Shown here: positions 11,847 to 19,912 of the stretch, one piece after another | Position numbering within the stretch: the stretch's first letter is position 1 | Layout of the letters: every line of letters starts with the position of its first letter | From: Sinomonas atrocyanea | GTDB taxonomy: Bacteria; Actinomycetota; Actinomycetes; Actinomycetales; Micrococcaceae | Assembly: GCF_030811715.1 (NCBI RefSeq) | Contig: NZ_JAUSRH010000007.1 | Coordinates: 1 to 64,000 of the forward strand | Reading direction: 5' to 3' | Length of the DNA stretch: 64,000 nt | Notes under the pieces: generated by a model | What the model was told of the DNA's origin: nothing | The model's database searches: none | The model's input: only the letters and a program-made list of their open reading frames with translations | Position numbers and translations under genes: made by a program

Positions 11847-13186
11847 CTGATATCGAATACGACCTCGTGGTCCGCGGGCAGCGGGTCCTCACGGACGAGG
11901 GCATCCACCCCCGCGAGGTGGGGATCTCCGACGGGCGGATCCTCGCCGTCGAGCCGCTCGGAGCCGGGCTGTCCGGCCGGGAGGTCATCGAGCTGGCCGA
12001 GGACGAGACCCTCATCCCCGGCCTCGTCGACTCCCACGTGCACGTCAACGAGCCCGGCCGGACCGAGTGGGAGGGCTTCGCCTCCGCCACCAAGGCCGCG
12101 GCGGCCGGCGGCGTCACGACCATTATCGACATGCCGCTGAACTCGATCCCGCCCACCGTCAGCGTGGACGCGCTCAACGTCAAGCGCCGCTCGGCCGAGA
12201 CGCAGTCGTTCGTGGACGTGGGTTTCTGGGGCGGGGCGATCCCGGGCAACACGGGGGACCTGCGCCCGCTGCACGAGGAGGGTGTGTTCGGCTTCAAGTG
12301 CTTCCTCCTCCACTCAGGCGTGGACGAGTTCCCCCACCTGGAGATCGACGAGCTCGAGAAGGACCTCGCGGAGATCGCCGCGTTCGACGGCCTCATGATC
12401 GTCCATGCCGAGGACTCCCAGGCGATCGACCACGCCCCCTCCGCCGAGGGCGCCGTCTACGAGCGCTTCCTCCACTCCCGCCCGCGCGGCGCCGAGAACG
12501 TCGCGATCGCCGAGGTCATCGAGCGCGCGCGCTGGACCAGGGCGCGGGCCCACATCCTGCACCTCTCGTCCTCGGACGCGCTCGCCATGATCGCCAGTGC
12601 CAAGCGCGACGGCGTCAAGCTCACCGTGGAGACGTGCCCGCACTACCTGACGCTGCTGGCGGAGGAGATCCCCGACGGCGCGACCGCCTTCAAGTGCTGC
12701 CCGCCGATCCGCGAGGCCTCCAACCGGGAGCTGCTGTGGAAGGGCCTTCAGGACGGCGTCATCGACTGCATCGTCTCGGACCACTCCCCCTCCACCGTGG
12801 ACCTCAAGGACCCCGAGCACGGCGACTTCGGCGTGGCGTGGGGCGGGGTCGCCTCGCTCCAGCTCGGGCTGCCGCTCATCTGGAGCGAGGCGCGGCAGCG
12901 GGGCATCCCGCTCGAGCGCGTGGTCGAGTGGATGGGGCGCAGGCCGGCCGAGCTCGCCCGGCTGCAGCGCAAGGGCCACCTCGCACCGGGCTACGACGCG
13001 GACCTGGCGGTGTTCGCCGCTGAGGAGACGTTCGTCGTCGACGCGGAGAAGCTGCACCACAAGAACCACATCACGCCGTACCAGGGCAAGTCCCTCTCCG
13101 GCGTGGTCCGGCGTACGTTCGTGCGCGGCACCGAGGTGGACTTCAGCGAGCCCAAGGGCCAGCTGCTCCGCCGCGGCTCCGCGTGA
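11843..13186 (+). CDS. allB: allantoinase
   Basis: Opens allantoin to allantoate. The 447-residue amidohydrolase has the metal ligands HVHVNEPG, a probable carbamylated lysine in FGFKCFLLHSG, HAEDSQ, ETCPHYL and the final Asp in SDHSPST. I chose the GTG at 11843 because it follows GGAAGGGAACC and overlaps the glycerate kinase stop (GTGA). The product allantoate is not processed by any recognised enzyme in this window. Confidence 0.95.
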   Translation: MTDIEYDLVVRGQRVLTDEGIHPREVGISDGRILAVEPLGAGLSGREVIELAEDETLIPGLVDSHVHVNEPGRTEWEGFASATKAAAAGGVTTIIDMPLNSIPPTVSVDALNVKRRSAETQSFVDVGFWGGAIPGNTGDLRPLHEEGVFGFKCFLLHSGVDEFPHLEIDELEKDLAEIAAFDGLMIVHAEDSQAIDHAPSAEGAVYERFLHSRPRGAENVAIAEVIERARWTRARAHILHLSSSDALAMIASAKRDGVKLTVETCPHYLTLLAEEIPDGATAFKCCPPIREASNRELLWKGLQDGVIDCIVSDHSPSTVDLKDPEHGDFGVAWGGVASLQLGLPLIWSEARQRGIPLERVVEWMGRRPAELARLQRKGHLAPGYDADLAVFAAEETFVVDAEKLHHKNHITPYQGKSLSGVVRRTFVRGTEVDFSEPKGQLLRRGSA

Positions 13187-13218
13187 GACGCTCCGCCGAT
13201 CTGCCAACAGGAGGAACC

Positions 13219-13692
13219 ATGACAGCACCGACGAAGCTCAGCGCGGGGCAGCAGGCCCCCGCGTTCACCCTGCCCGACGCCACCGGCACGCCCGTCTCGC
13301 TCGAGGACTACCGCGGCGGACGCGTCGTCGTGTACTTCTACCCCAAGGCGGCCACCCCCGGGTGCACCACCGAGGCGTGCGACTTCCGCGACAGCCTGGA
13401 CGCGCTGAACGCCGGCGGGGTCAAGGTCATCGGCGTCTCGCCCGACCCGGTCGAGGACATCGCGAAGTTCGCCGAGGACTACTCGCTCACCTTCCCGCTC
13501 CTTGCGGACGACGGCGCGTCCGTCGCCCGGGCGTGGGGCGCCTGGGGCGAGAAGATCGTCAACGGCGAGGTCCGCGAGGGCATCCTCCGGTCCACGGCTG
13601 TGGTGTCGCCCGAGGGCGAGATCGAGTCCGTCGACTACAACGTGCAGGCCGACGGCCACGTGGCCGCGCTGCGCACCAGGCTCGGGCTCTGA
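13219..13692 (+). CDS. bcp: thioredoxin-dependent thiol peroxidase (Bcp/PrxQ)
   Basis: A 157-residue peroxiredoxin reducing hydrogen peroxide and organic peroxides. The peroxidatic Cys and a resolving Cys five residues later are both present in TPGCTTEACDFRD, the PrxQ arrangement. The ATG at 13219 follows GGAGGAACC; the upstream in-frame start at 13183 would overlap allB. It follows allB by 32 bases. Its placement in a cluster with uricase, which makes hydrogen peroxide, may be meaningful, but this is inference. Confidence 0.94.
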   Translation: MTAPTKLSAGQQAPAFTLPDATGTPVSLEDYRGGRVVVYFYPKAATPGCTTEACDFRDSLDALNAGGVKVIGVSPDPVEDIAKFAEDYSLTFPLLADDGASVARAWGAWGEKIVNGEVREGILRSTAVVSPEGEIESVDYNVQADGHVAALRTRLGL

Positions 13693-13709
13693 CCCGCTGA
13701 GCCCCGCGA

Positions 13710-13743
13710 GGGCCCCGGACCAGCCACGGCAGGTCCGGGGCCC
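13710..13743 (+). terminator. terminator after bcp
   Basis: GGGCCCCGGACC at 13710-13721 pairs perfectly with GGTCCGGGGCCC at 13732-13743 around a ten-base loop. It closes the gcl-bcp run. Confidence 0.75.
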
Positions 13744-13771
13744 TTCCGCATCCCTTTCCCGCTCCTCCCCC

Positions 13772-14075
13772 GCCGACGTCACCCCGTGGACCGCCGGCGT
13801 CACCCCGTGGGACCGCCACGTCACCCCGCAGGGCCGGGACGTATCTGCCAGTGTGCGGTTGATGCGGGTTCCTGCGCTCAGCACCCGCGTCAGCCACACA
13901 CTCGTGGCGGTCTGGTCGCCGATTCCGCGGACGACGACGAGGGGCCGCCTCGTGCTGTCCGGTCCGGCAATCCCCCGTCGTCGTCCTAACACCCGACCTC
14001 GCGCACCCACGGCCCGACCTCGCGCACCCACGGGATGACTTCGCGCACCCACGGGGTGACCTCGCGGGTCTCCGG
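13772..14075. repeat. family A repeat array, intergenic copy 1
   Basis: This gene-free stretch holds three units with core GTCACCCCG and roughly 21-base spacing at 13772-13840. Four units of the opposite sense (ACCTCGCGCACCCACGG, some ending GGGGTGAC) lie at 13994-14075. Between the arms an interrupted hairpin pairs GGACGACGACG at 13929 with CGTCGTCGTCC near 13976-13986. Together the arms form a long inverted repeat. Related arrays are at 52639-52743, 53196-53300 and 56622-56752. I see no coding potential here. Confidence 0.8.
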
Positions 14076-14116
14076 CCCTGTGGCAGAATCCCTGTATCCC
14101 AGATCACGCGGACGTG

Positions 14117-14184
14117 TTGACAGTCACATCATCCATAGGCGAGAATAATTGCACATGCTGAAATAACAGTTCCACGATGCGGAA
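14117..14184 (+). promoter_or_regulatory. uraD-uraH-uricase promoter with operator-like box
   Basis: TTGACA at 14117-14122 is followed after 18 bases by GAGAAT at 14141-14146. The region is locally AT-rich. TTCC-ACGATGC-GGAA at 14170-14184 (extended GTTCC/GGAAC arms) lies after the expected start point. It is the best match in the window to the box at the IclR-type gene, so it is a candidate repressor site. Confidence 0.6.
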
Positions 14185-14255
14185 CCCAGAAACCGATGTT
14201 CCGTATAGCCGTCACCGTGGATGCCAGCATTGAGCAGTTGAGGACCCGACAAGCC

Positions 14256-14780
14256 ATGTTGCTTGAACAGTTCAATGCCGCCCCCGCCTCCGAGGCACGA
14301 GAGCTCTTGAAGCCCTGTCTCGACATCGACCGCTGGGTCGAGGAGATCACCGAAGCGCGCCCGTTCGCGGGCGTCGGGGAGCTCCTGGCAGCAGCGCGCC
14401 GCGCGGCGGACCCCTTCACCCCCGAGGAGCTGGAGGGCGCACTGTCCCACCACCCCCGCATCGGGGAGAAGGCGTCCGGCGCGTCGGCCGAGGCGTCGAT
14501 GTCGCGCAGCGAGCAGGCCGGCGTCGACCCCGGCGACCGAGCCGTCGCCACCGCCCTGGCCGAGGGGAACCGGGCCTACGAGGAGAAGTTCGGCCGGGTC
14601 TTCCTGATCCGCGCCGCCGGCCGCAGCGCCGAAGAGATGCTCTCCGCCCTCCAGGAGCGCCTGGGCCACACGCCCGAGCAGGAGGCGCCCATCGTCGCCG
14701 AGCAGCTCCGCGAGATCGCGGTGCTGCGCCTGCAGCAGAGCGTGCAGGAGAGCGCGTCCCGAGAGGAGCTGAGCGCGTGA
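14256..14780 (+). CDS. uraD: OHCU decarboxylase
   Basis: Decarboxylates 2-oxo-4-hydroxy-4-carboxy-5-ureidoimidazoline to (S)-allantoin, the last step from urate. With the ATG at 14256 the protein is 174 residues and begins MLLEQFNAAP, which matches the family start. An ATG at 14196 in frame would add 20 residues but abuts the operator-like box. The catalytic HHPRIGEK motif and the C-terminal FLIRAAGRSAEEML are present. Its stop overlaps the GTG of uraH by four bases. Confidence 0.93.
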   Translation: MLLEQFNAAPASEARELLKPCLDIDRWVEEITEARPFAGVGELLAAARRAADPFTPEELEGALSHHPRIGEKASGASAEASMSRSEQAGVDPGDRAVATALAEGNRAYEEKFGRVFLIRAAGRSAEEMLSALQERLGHTPEQEAPIVAEQLREIAVLRLQQSVQESASREELSA

Positions 14781-15118
14781 GCGTCTCACATGTGACCACC
14801 CACATTCTGGATACCGCTGCCGGGAAGCCGGCCGCAGGTGTCGCCGTCGAACTCTACGCCCGCGACGGCGAGGCATGGTCCCAGATTGGAGCGGGCACCA
14901 CCGATGCTGACGGGCGGGTGAAAGAGCTTGGCCCCGAGCGGCTGGACAGCGGAGACTACCGCCTCCAGTTCGCCACGGGAGCCTACTTCGCCGGCATCGG
15001 GCAGGACACCTTCTTCCCAGAGGTATCGCTGACCTTCACGGTCAACGCGGCCGAGGCGCACTACCACGTGCCGCTTCTGCTGAGTCCTTTCGCCTTTTCC
15101 ACGTACCGAGGGAGCTAA
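14777..15118 (+). CDS. uraH: 5-hydroxyisourate hydrolase (transthyretin-like)
   Basis: Hydrolyses 5-hydroxyisourate, the product of uricase, to OHCU. The 113-residue protein has the N-terminal VTTHILDTAAGKPA motif with its active-site His, and ends in the diagnostic YRGS. The start is GTG overlapping the uraD stop (GTGA). Uricase follows after six bases, so the three urate enzymes form one operon running opposite to pathway order. Confidence 0.96.
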   Translation: MSVSHVTTHILDTAAGKPAAGVAVELYARDGEAWSQIGAGTTDADGRVKELGPERLDSGDYRLQFATGAYFAGIGQDTFFPEVSLTFTVNAAEAHYHVPLLLSPFAFSTYRGS

Positions 15119-15124
15119 GTACCC

Positions 15125-16045
15125 ATGAGCAACGAGAACACCAAGATCGTCCTGGGCAAGAACCAGTACGGCAAGGCCGAGGTCCGCGTCGTCAAGATCA
15201 CCCGCGACACCGACCGCCACGAGATCGAGGACCTCAACGTGACCTCGCAGCTGCGCGGCGACTTCGACGCCGCGCACTTCGACGGCGACAACGGGCACGT
15301 CGTCCCGACGGACACCCAGAAGAACACCGTCTACGGCTTCGCCCGTGACGGCGTCGGCTCCCCCGAGCAGTTCCTCATCCGCCTCGCCAACCACTTCACC
15401 GGCGAGTTCGAGTGGGTCACCGGCGGCCGCTGGGAGGCCGAGCAGTACGCGTGGGAGCGCATCATCGCGGCCGGCGAGGGCCACGACCACTCGTTCGTCC
15501 GCAAGGGCCAGGAAGTCCGCAACGCGGTCGTCGTGAAGGACGGTGACGCCATCCAGGTGATCTCCGGCCTGAACGACCTCACGGTCCTCAAGTCCACCCA
15601 GTCCGGCTTCGTGGGCTACCCGAAGGACCGCTTCACCACGCTCGCGGAGACCACGGAGCGCATCCTCGCCACCGACGTCTCGGCCCGGTGGCGGTACAAC
15701 CCGGAGGCAGTCGCCAACGGCTCGGTGGACTTCAACAAGTCCTACGACGACGTCAAGGCCCTCCTGCTCGAGGGCTTCACCGAGGGCTACTCGTACGCCC
15801 TCCAGCAGACGCTCTTCCAGATGGCCCAGAAGGTCCTGGACGCGCACGCCGAGATCGAGGAGATCCGCTTCTCGACCCCGAACAAGCACCACTTCCTCGT
15901 CGACCTGACACCGTTCGGCCTGGACAACCCCAACGAGGTCTTCTACGCGGCAGACCGCCCGTACGGCCTCATCGAGGCCAACTTCCAGCGCGAGTCCATC
16001 TCGCCGGACAACGACGCCTGGGACGGCATCACCGGCTTCTGCTGA
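15125..16045 (+). CDS. pucL: urate oxidase (uricase)
   Basis: Cofactor-free oxidation of urate to 5-hydroxyisourate, with release of hydrogen peroxide. The 306-residue protein has two tandem T-fold halves. The family segment VVPTDTQKNTVYGFA, with its catalytic Thr, is near residue 60, and the second-half signature is STPNKHHFLVDLTPFG. There is no peroxisomal-type C-terminal signal, as expected for a bacterial enzyme. It is the last gene of the uraD-uraH-uricase operon and is followed by two strong hairpins. Confidence 0.96.
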   Translation: MSNENTKIVLGKNQYGKAEVRVVKITRDTDRHEIEDLNVTSQLRGDFDAAHFDGDNGHVVPTDTQKNTVYGFARDGVGSPEQFLIRLANHFTGEFEWVTGGRWEAEQYAWERIIAAGEGHDHSFVRKGQEVRNAVVVKDGDAIQVISGLNDLTVLKSTQSGFVGYPKDRFTTLAETTERILATDVSARWRYNPEAVANGSVDFNKSYDDVKALLLEGFTEGYSYALQQTLFQMAQKVLDAHAEIEEIRFSTPNKHHFLVDLTPFGLDNPNEVFYAADRPYGLIEANFQRESISPDNDAWDGITGFC

Positions 16046-16087
16046 GCCGGCGCCACCACCGTTTAGGCGCCCGCCCTCCCACCCCAC

Positions 16088-16136
16088 GGAGGGAGGCACG
16101 ACGGCGGTGAACTCCGGCCGCCGTCGTCCTCCCTCC
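16088..16136 (+). terminator. strong terminator hairpin after uricase
   Basis: A 19-base-pair stem with one bulged C joins 16088-16107 and 16118-16136 (GACGGCGG/CCGCCGTC near the loop) around a ten-base loop. It is one of the longest stems in the window. Confidence 0.8.
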
Positions 16137-16185
16137 GACTCGCCTCACCCCGAGGCGGGACCGTCCCCTCCGGGGGGCCCAGACC

Positions 16186-16227
16186 GCCGCGGGCGGCCCC
16201 GCACTCCCTGGGCCGGCCGCCCGCGGC
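16186..16227 (+). terminator. second hairpin upstream of the permease
   Basis: GCCGCGGGCGGCC at 16186-16198 pairs with GGCCGCCCGCGGC at 16215-16227. It either backs up the previous terminator or shapes the 5' leader of the permease mRNA. Confidence 0.55.
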
Positions 16228-16291
16228 ACACCACACCCCACCCCAAGAGAAGTTGCGCACTCGGAATATCCAGCTGACAAGGAGGTCCGCT

Positions 16292-17785
16292 ATGTCCCGA
16301 AATCAAGCGCCCGCACCCGGCCATCAGAGCGCCGAGGCGGCACGCCCGGAAGATCAGAAGCTGCCCATCGGCACCGCGTTTGCCTACGGCTTCCAGCACG
16401 TCCTGACGATGTACGGCGGCATCATCGCCCCGCCGCTCATCATCGGCTCCGCCGCGGGCCTGAAGGGTCCTGACCTCGCCCTCCTGATCACGGCCTGCCT
16501 CTTCATCGGCGGCCTCGCGACCCTCCTGCAGACGCTCGGGATCAAGTGGTTCGGCTCCCAGCTGCCGCTCGTCCAGGGGACCTCGTTCGCCTCGGTCGCC
16601 ACCCTGCTCGCCATCGTCAGCGGAGGCGGCGGACTCCCCGCGGTCTTCGGCTCGGTCATGGCCGCCTCGGTGATCGGCCTCATCGTCGCGCCGTTCTTCG
16701 CCCAGATCATCCACTTCTTCCCGCCAGTGGTCACCGGCGTGGTCATCACCACCATCGGCCTCTCGCTCGTCCCGGTCGCGGCCGGCTGGGCCCTCGGCGG
16801 CAACGCCAAGGCCCCGGACTACGGCAGCATGGCGAACATCGGCCTCATGGCCCTCACGCTCGTGATCATCATGGTCCTGAGCAAGCTCGGCAGCGGCATG
16901 ATCTCGCGCCTGTCGATCCTGCTCGCGATTGTCATCGGCACTGTCATCGCCGCCTTCCTCGGCAAGGCCGACTTCTCCCAGGTCGCCAACGGCCCGATCT
17001 TCGCCTTCCCGGACCCCTTCCACTTCGGCCTCCCCACCTTCCCGCCGGCCGGGATCATCTCGATGGTCATCGTCGTCCTCGTCATCCTCACGGAGACGAC
17101 GGCGGACATCCTCGCCGTCGCCGAGGTCACCGGGGCGAAGGTCGACTCCAAGCGCATCGCCAACGGCCTCCGCGCCGACATGCTCTCCTCGGCCGTGTCC
17201 CCGATCTTCAACGGCTTCACGCAGAGCGCGTTCGCCCAGAACGTCGGCCTCGTGGCCGTGACGGGCATCAAGAGCCGCTTCGCGGTGGCCGCCGGCGGCG
17301 GCGTCCTCATGGTCCTCGGCCTCCTGCCGGTGCTCGGCCGCGTCGTCGCGGCGATCCCGATGCCCGTCCTCGGCGGCGCCGGCGTCGTCCTGTTCGGCAC
17401 CGTGGCGGCCTCCGGCATCCGGACGCTGTCGAAGGTCGACTACAAGGACAACATGAACCTGATCATCGTGGCGACGTCGATCGGCTTCGGCCTCATCCCG
17501 GTGGTCAGCCCCACGTTCTACGCGAGCTTCCCCTCCTGGTTCCAGGTCATCTTCGACTCGGGCATCTCCTCCGCGGCGATCATGGCCGTCCTGCTGAACA
17601 TCATCTTCAACGTGATCAAGCGCGGCACCCCGCACGATCCGTCGGTGTTCGCGGCCGCCCCGACCCGCATGATCCCGATCCAGGTCCTCGACTGCCTCCA
17701 GGAGGGCGACCGCTGCGAGAACGGCAAAGTCCTCGACAAGGACGGCAACGAGCTGCCCGTGAAGGAGACCAACGGGGCCCACTGA
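16292..17785 (+). CDS. NCS2-family nucleobase permease, probably urate or xanthine
   Basis: A 497-residue integral membrane transporter of the nucleobase:cation symporter-2 family with about 14 membrane segments. The family signature QNVGLVAVTGIKSR is in the middle, and FAYGFQHVLTMYGG in the first segment. The ATG at 16292 follows a near-perfect AAGGAGGT; an upstream in-frame start at 16253 has none. Its position directly after the uricase operon argues for urate or xanthine uptake rather than uracil. Substrate choice remains inference. Confidence 0.93.
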   Translation: MSRNQAPAPGHQSAEAARPEDQKLPIGTAFAYGFQHVLTMYGGIIAPPLIIGSAAGLKGPDLALLITACLFIGGLATLLQTLGIKWFGSQLPLVQGTSFASVATLLAIVSGGGGLPAVFGSVMAASVIGLIVAPFFAQIIHFFPPVVTGVVITTIGLSLVPVAAGWALGGNAKAPDYGSMANIGLMALTLVIIMVLSKLGSGMISRLSILLAIVIGTVIAAFLGKADFSQVANGPIFAFPDPFHFGLPTFPPAGIISMVIVVLVILTETTADILAVAEVTGAKVDSKRIANGLRADMLSSAVSPIFNGFTQSAFAQNVGLVAVTGIKSRFAVAAGGGVLMVLGLLPVLGRVVAAIPMPVLGGAGVVLFGTVAASGIRTLSKVDYKDNMNLIIVATSIGFGLIPVVSPTFYASFPSWFQVIFDSGISSAAIMAVLLNIIFNVIKRGTPHDPSVFAAAPTRMIPIQVLDCLQEGDRCENGKVLDKDGNELPVKETNGAH

Positions 17786-17815
17786 CCCCGGCCGCAGGCT
17801 CGCACACCCTGCCCG

Positions 17816-17855
17816 CGCCGCCCCGTCACCGCCATCCGCCGGTGACGGGGCGGCG
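17816..17855 (+). terminator. terminator after the permease
   Basis: CGCCGCCCCGTCACC at 17816-17830 pairs perfectly with GGTGACGGGGCGGCG at 17841-17855, a 15-base-pair stem with a ten-base loop. Confidence 0.85.
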
Positions 17856-17890
17856 TCGTGCGTGGGGCCGGCGGCGGATAGGCTTGTCCC

Positions 17891-18307
17891 ATGCCCTCCC
17901 AGCGCCAGATCAGCGTCCGCCGCGCCCCCAAGTATGTGCCGTTCCTCGTGGCCGGCGGCCTGCTCGGCGTCATCGCCGCGGCGGTCACGTCCTTCGCGGA
18001 GCCCGCGCCGCAGAACTACACGCAGGGCTCGGTGTTCGGCTACTTCATGGTCCTCTTCGCCGCCGGCGGGGTGCTCCTCGGCGGCCTCGTGGCCCTCGTG
18101 CTCGACCGCGTCTCGCTGCGCCGGTCCGAGCGCGCCACCGTCGAGGAGGTCGAGGAGCCGGCGGCGCCCGCCTCGGCGCCCGCGGCGGAGGGTGACCCGG
18201 CGCACGACGGCGGCCACTCGCCGTCGTCCGCGGACTCGCCGGCCGCGCCGGGCGCGTCATCCACGGACGAGGAAGGTCCCGAGGCCGGTCCGGCCCCGGC
18301 TCCGTGA
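17891..18307 (+). CDS. small two-helix membrane protein upstream of purF
   Basis: A 138-residue protein with two clear hydrophobic segments, about residues 16-35 (VPFLVAGGLLGVIAAAVTSF) and 49-70 (VFGYFMVLFAAGGVLLGG). A long Ala/Pro/Glu-rich cytoplasmic-type tail follows. I cannot name a function. Such a gene just before purF is common in related actinobacteria, to my recollection. Only 12 bases separate it from the purF start, so they are probably co-transcribed. Confidence 0.75.
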   Translation: MPSQRQISVRRAPKYVPFLVAGGLLGVIAAAVTSFAEPAPQNYTQGSVFGYFMVLFAAGGVLLGGLVALVLDRVSLRRSERATVEEVEEPAAPASAPAAEGDPAHDGGHSPSSADSPAAPGASSTDEEGPEAGPAPAP

Positions 18308-18319
18308 GACAATCGACCA

Positions 18320-19912
18320 GTGGTACGTGGTGACGGACTCCTCTCGCTCGACTTAGACACAAACGACAAAGGTCCCAAGGACGCCTGTGGCGTCTTCGGG
18401 GTGTGGGCCCCTGGCGAAGAAGTCGCCAAGCTCACCTACTACGGGCTGTACGCGCTCCAGCACCGCGGGCAGGAATCCGCGGGCATCGCGACGAGCGACG
18501 GCACCCGGATCAACGTGTACAAGGACATGGGCCTCGTCTCCCAGGTCTTCGACGAGTCCACGCTCAACACGCTCACGGGCCACCTCGCCGTCGGCCACTG
18601 CCGCTACTCGACGACCGGCGCGAGCCACTGGGCCAACGCCCAGCCCACGCTCGGCGCGACCGCGAACGGCACCGTGGCCCTCGCCCACAACGGCAACCTG
18701 ACCAACACGGCGGACCTCCGCGACATGCTCGAGGAGCTCACCGGCGGCGAGCTCACCGGCGAGATGAAGCAGGGCAACACCTCGGACACGGCCCTCGTCA
18801 CCGCGCTCCTGCAGGGCCAGAAGGGCCAGACCCTCGAGCAGACGGCGGTCGAGCTGCTGCCGAAGATCCGCGGCGGCTTCTGCTTCGTGTTCATGGACGA
18901 GGGCACCCTCTACGCCGCCCGCGACACCTACGGCGTCCGCCCGCTGTGCCTGGGCCGGCTCGAGCGCGGCTGGGTGGTCGCCTCCGAGCAGTCCGCCCTG
19001 GCGACCGTCGGCGCGAGCTTCATCCGCGAGATCGAGCCCGGCGAGTTCATCGCCATCGACGAGAAGGGCGTCCGCTCCCAGCGCTTCGGCGCGGCCACGC
19101 CCGCCGGCTGCGTCTTCGAGTACGTCTACCTCGCCCGCCCGGACGCCTCGATCGCAGGCCGCTCGGTCTACGAGTCCCGCGTCGAGATGGGTCGCCAGCT
19201 CGCGCGCGAGAACACGCACGAGGCGGACATCGTGATCCCGGTCCCCGAGTCGGGCACCCCGGCCGCGGTCGGGTACGCCGAGGAGTCCGGCATCCCGTTC
19301 GCGCACGGGTTCGTCAAGAACTCCTACGTGGGCCGCACGTTCATCCAGCCGTCCCAGACGCTGCGCCAGCTCGGCATCCGGCTCAAGCTCAACGCGCTCG
19401 AGTCCGTGATCCGGGGCAAGCGCGTGGTCGTGGTGGACGACTCGATCGTGCGCGGCAACACCCAGCGGGCGATCGTGCGCATGCTGCGCGAGGCCGGGGC
19501 CAAGGAGGTCCACATCAAGATCTCGTCCCCGCCGGTGAAGTGGCCGTGCTTCTACGGGATCGACTTCGCCTCGCGCGCCGAGCTCATCGCCAACGGCGCC
19601 ACCATCGAGGAGATCGCCCAGGCCATCGGTGCAGACTCCCTCGGGTACATCTCCGAGGACGGCATGATTGCGGCCACCCAGCAGCCGCGCGAGCGCCTCT
19701 GCACGGCCTGCTTCACGGGCACGTACCCGATCGAGCTGCCGAGCGCCGACCGGCTCGGGAAGAACCTCCTCGAGCGCGAGTCCGCCGCGGCCACCGCGGA
19801 CGGCGCCACCGCCGACCCCGCCGAACGCCCCGGCGCCGCCGGCTGCGATCCGGGCCCCGGATCCGAACTCGAGTCCCTGCTGACCCCGGCCGACAGGAAT
19901 GAAACCGCATGA
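18320..19912 (+). CDS. purF: amidophosphoribosyltransferase
   Basis: Transfers glutamine amide nitrogen to PRPP in the first committed step of purine synthesis. The 530-residue enzyme starts at GTG and has a short propeptide. The N-terminal nucleophile would be Cys23 in DACGVFGV. The class II glutaminase domain is followed by the phosphoribosyltransferase domain with VVVVDDSIVRGNT. Cysteines in CVFEYVY, WPCFYGID and LCTACFTG are consistent with the Fe-S-containing Bacillus-type subclass. Its stop overlaps the purM start (ATGA). Confidence 0.96.
   Translation: MVRGDGLLSLDLDTNDKGPKDACGVFGVWAPGEEVAKLTYYGLYALQHRGQESAGIATSDGTRINVYKDMGLVSQVFDESTLNTLTGHLAVGHCRYSTTGASHWANAQPTLGATANGTVALAHNGNLTNTADLRDMLEELTGGELTGEMKQGNTSDTALVTALLQGQKGQTLEQTAVELLPKIRGGFCFVFMDEGTLYAARDTYGVRPLCLGRLERGWVVASEQSALATVGASFIREIEPGEFIAIDEKGVRSQRFGAATPAGCVFEYVYLARPDASIAGRSVYESRVEMGRQLARENTHEADIVIPVPESGTPAAVGYAEESGIPFAHGFVKNSYVGRTFIQPSQTLRQLGIRLKLNALESVIRGKRVVVVDDSIVRGNTQRAIVRMLREAGAKEVHIKISSPPVKWPCFYGIDFASRAELIANGATIEEIAQAIGADSLGYISEDGMIAATQQPRERLCTACFTGTYPIELPSADRLGKNLLERESAAATADGATADPAERPGAAGCDPGPGSELESLLTPADRNETA

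Noticed and set aside
16255-16275. Another TTCC-N7-GGAA box upstream of the nucleobase permease
   Set aside because: TTGCGCACTCGGAA has the wrong spacing and only one good arm, so I did not include it in the regulon proposal.
16145-18217. A 690-codon open frame on the minus strand opposite the NCS2 permease
   Set aside because: Low-complexity Arg/Asp/His-rich translation with no motif, whereas the plus-strand permease is certain.
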